From an uncultured Sulfurovum sp. (GTDB lineage Bacteria > Campylobacterota > Campylobacteria > Campylobacterales > Sulfurovaceae), in the NCBI GenBank assembly GCA_902727915.1, contig CACVAU010000063.1:28534-92533 (forward strand): a stretch of DNA of 64,000 bases. Direction: 5' to 3'. Shown here one piece after another: positions 63,430-64,000 of the stretch. The position numbers and the translations under genes were made by a program. Under the pieces are notes generated by a model that was not told the DNA's origin, made no database searches, and saw only the letters and a list, made by a program, of their open reading frames with translations. Numbering within the stretch: the stretch's first letter is position 1; every line of letters starts with the position of its first letter.

Positions 63430-63912
63430 TTACTCTGTTAGCTCTTCAATGATACCTTGAATCATGGTTTGAGTTTTCTTAATTTCTTTAAGTGCTTCTT
63501 TATCAGTTATACCTAAATCCTTTGTCCAATTGGTAATAGAAGGAAAACTAATGGTGACGGTATCTTCATTTTTTTTCTTATAAATGGCTAATGAAAAAGG
63601 AGCATAAGAACCAGCATCTGGATGTTCTTTGGAAACAGGAAAAATTACATTAAATCTGATAATTGAGTAAGTATCATAAAAGTCATAATCTTCAGTTTTG
63701 ATATCATAAGACTTAGGTATCAAGAACCCAACTGAACCAATTTCACTTTCAAACTCTTCTTTGAAACCCTCTTTTACATCAACATAAGTATCACCATCTT
63801 CAAGTTCAAATTCTGTGCTAAATGTTGTTAGCAGTATTTTATTGTCTGAGAGGCTTTTATTATCTTTGGGTACATAGTCAACCCTGAAAAACCCAATATC
63901 AATTTTCCCCAA
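63430..63912 (-). CDS. DUF302-like protein, 5' end irregular
   Basis: 160 residues from a TTG. There is no in-frame ATG before residue 150, and the frame continues upstream as a hydrophobic stretch (ILIWVCCFLGWLGKIDIG) to a TGA at 63949-63951. The nearby ATG at 63916 is out of frame and stops after five codons. The C-terminal region (YDTYSIIRFNVIFPVSKEHPDAGSYAPFSLAIYKKK) is reminiscent of DUF302. The start is therefore either a rare codon or lost to a frameshift, so this may be a truncated gene. Confidence 0.5.
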   Translation of the reverse strand: MGKIDIGFFRVDYVPKDNKSLSDNKILLTTFSTEFELEDGDTYVDVKEGFKEEFESEIGSVGFLIPKSYDIKTEDYDFYDTYSIIRFNVIFPVSKEHPDAGSYAPFSLAIYKKKNEDTVTISFPSITNWTKDLGITDKEALKEIKKTQTMIQGIIEELTE

Positions 63913-63933
63913 CCATCCTAAAAAGCAACAAAC

Positions 63934-63964
63934 CCAAATCAGAATATTTCAATCTCTGATTTGG
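63934..63964. terminator. Hairpin near right edge
   Basis: CCAAATCAGA (63934-63943) and TCTGATTTGG (63955-63964) form a perfect 10-bp stem with an 11-base loop. On the minus strand a T-rich run (GTTTGTTGCTTTTTAG) follows, so it looks like a terminator for a minus-strand gene beyond the window. It leaves little room for a promoter of the DUF302-like gene. Confidence 0.55.
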
Positions 63965-64000
63965 ATTGAGTTTAAATAAGAAGTAATAGATGGATAGTAC

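Overview
The window is an AT-rich bacterial chromosome segment. Gene content points to Campylobacterota (Epsilonproteobacteria), probably a free-living lineage of the Sulfurimonas/Sulfurovum/Arcobacter kind rather than a host-adapted pathogen. The signs are an HP1043/HsrA-type orphan regulator, the cbpA-hspR pair convergent with htrA, the ftsY / thioredoxin / 5-FTHF cyclo-ligase / rny neighbourhood, and an MTA/SAH nucleosidase. A Cus-type metal pump, Amt/GlnB and TauE/SafE fit an environmental life style. I see no rRNA, insertion sequence, prophage or CRISPR array.

Layout. 0-6.5 kb: a VapBC toxin-antitoxin pair with a perfect inverted-repeat operator, then a Cus-type copper/silver efflux operon with a Met-rich lipoprotein. 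6.6-24.4 kb is accessory: hypothetical and phosphatase genes, a YidD-like protein with a Cys/Gly tail, an RNA-repair pair (RNA ligase plus HD-Pnk end-healing enzyme), a Ub-Mut7-C protein, an atypical SDR with a zinc-ribbon-like segment, two degenerate tRNA-like elements, a radical-SAM/PLP-enzyme pair, a thioredoxin-Sel1 fusion and a ynbC-ynbD-ceramidase-like lipid operon. 24.5-34.8 kb: two sensor kinases, nucleosidase, a TtcA-like protein, AtpZ-like protein, the CbpA/HspR/HtrA stress block and KdsB. 34.8-40.8 kb: an RND/DUF1302/DUF1329 envelope transport operon. 41-64 kb is mostly core: TauE/SafE, UvrA, GlnB/Amt, FtsY, RNase Y, cyclophilin, CmoB, HsrA, DUF455, LpxK, ArgB, a DUF1538/PII-like/CBS operon, two identical tRNA-Asn genes and a MOSC-like protein.

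The most interesting signal is regulatory. Promoters in the accessory region share an 11-bp direct repeat, TTTAC-N6-TTTAC. Three of them (before the 6698 operon, the RNA ligase/HD-Pnk operon and the 18458 operon) have exactly N22 and then TATAAT. A fourth (radical SAM/PLP operon) is a three-repeat version, and a fifth (SDR) is degenerate. This ties apparently unrelated genes, including RNA repair and a possible small-molecule pathway, into one predicted regulon, probably controlled by a response regulator not encoded next to them. Two tandem tRNA-like elements with defective anticodon loops lie inside the same region, so an RNA-damage/repair or tRNA-related stress response is a reasonable, unproven, hypothesis.
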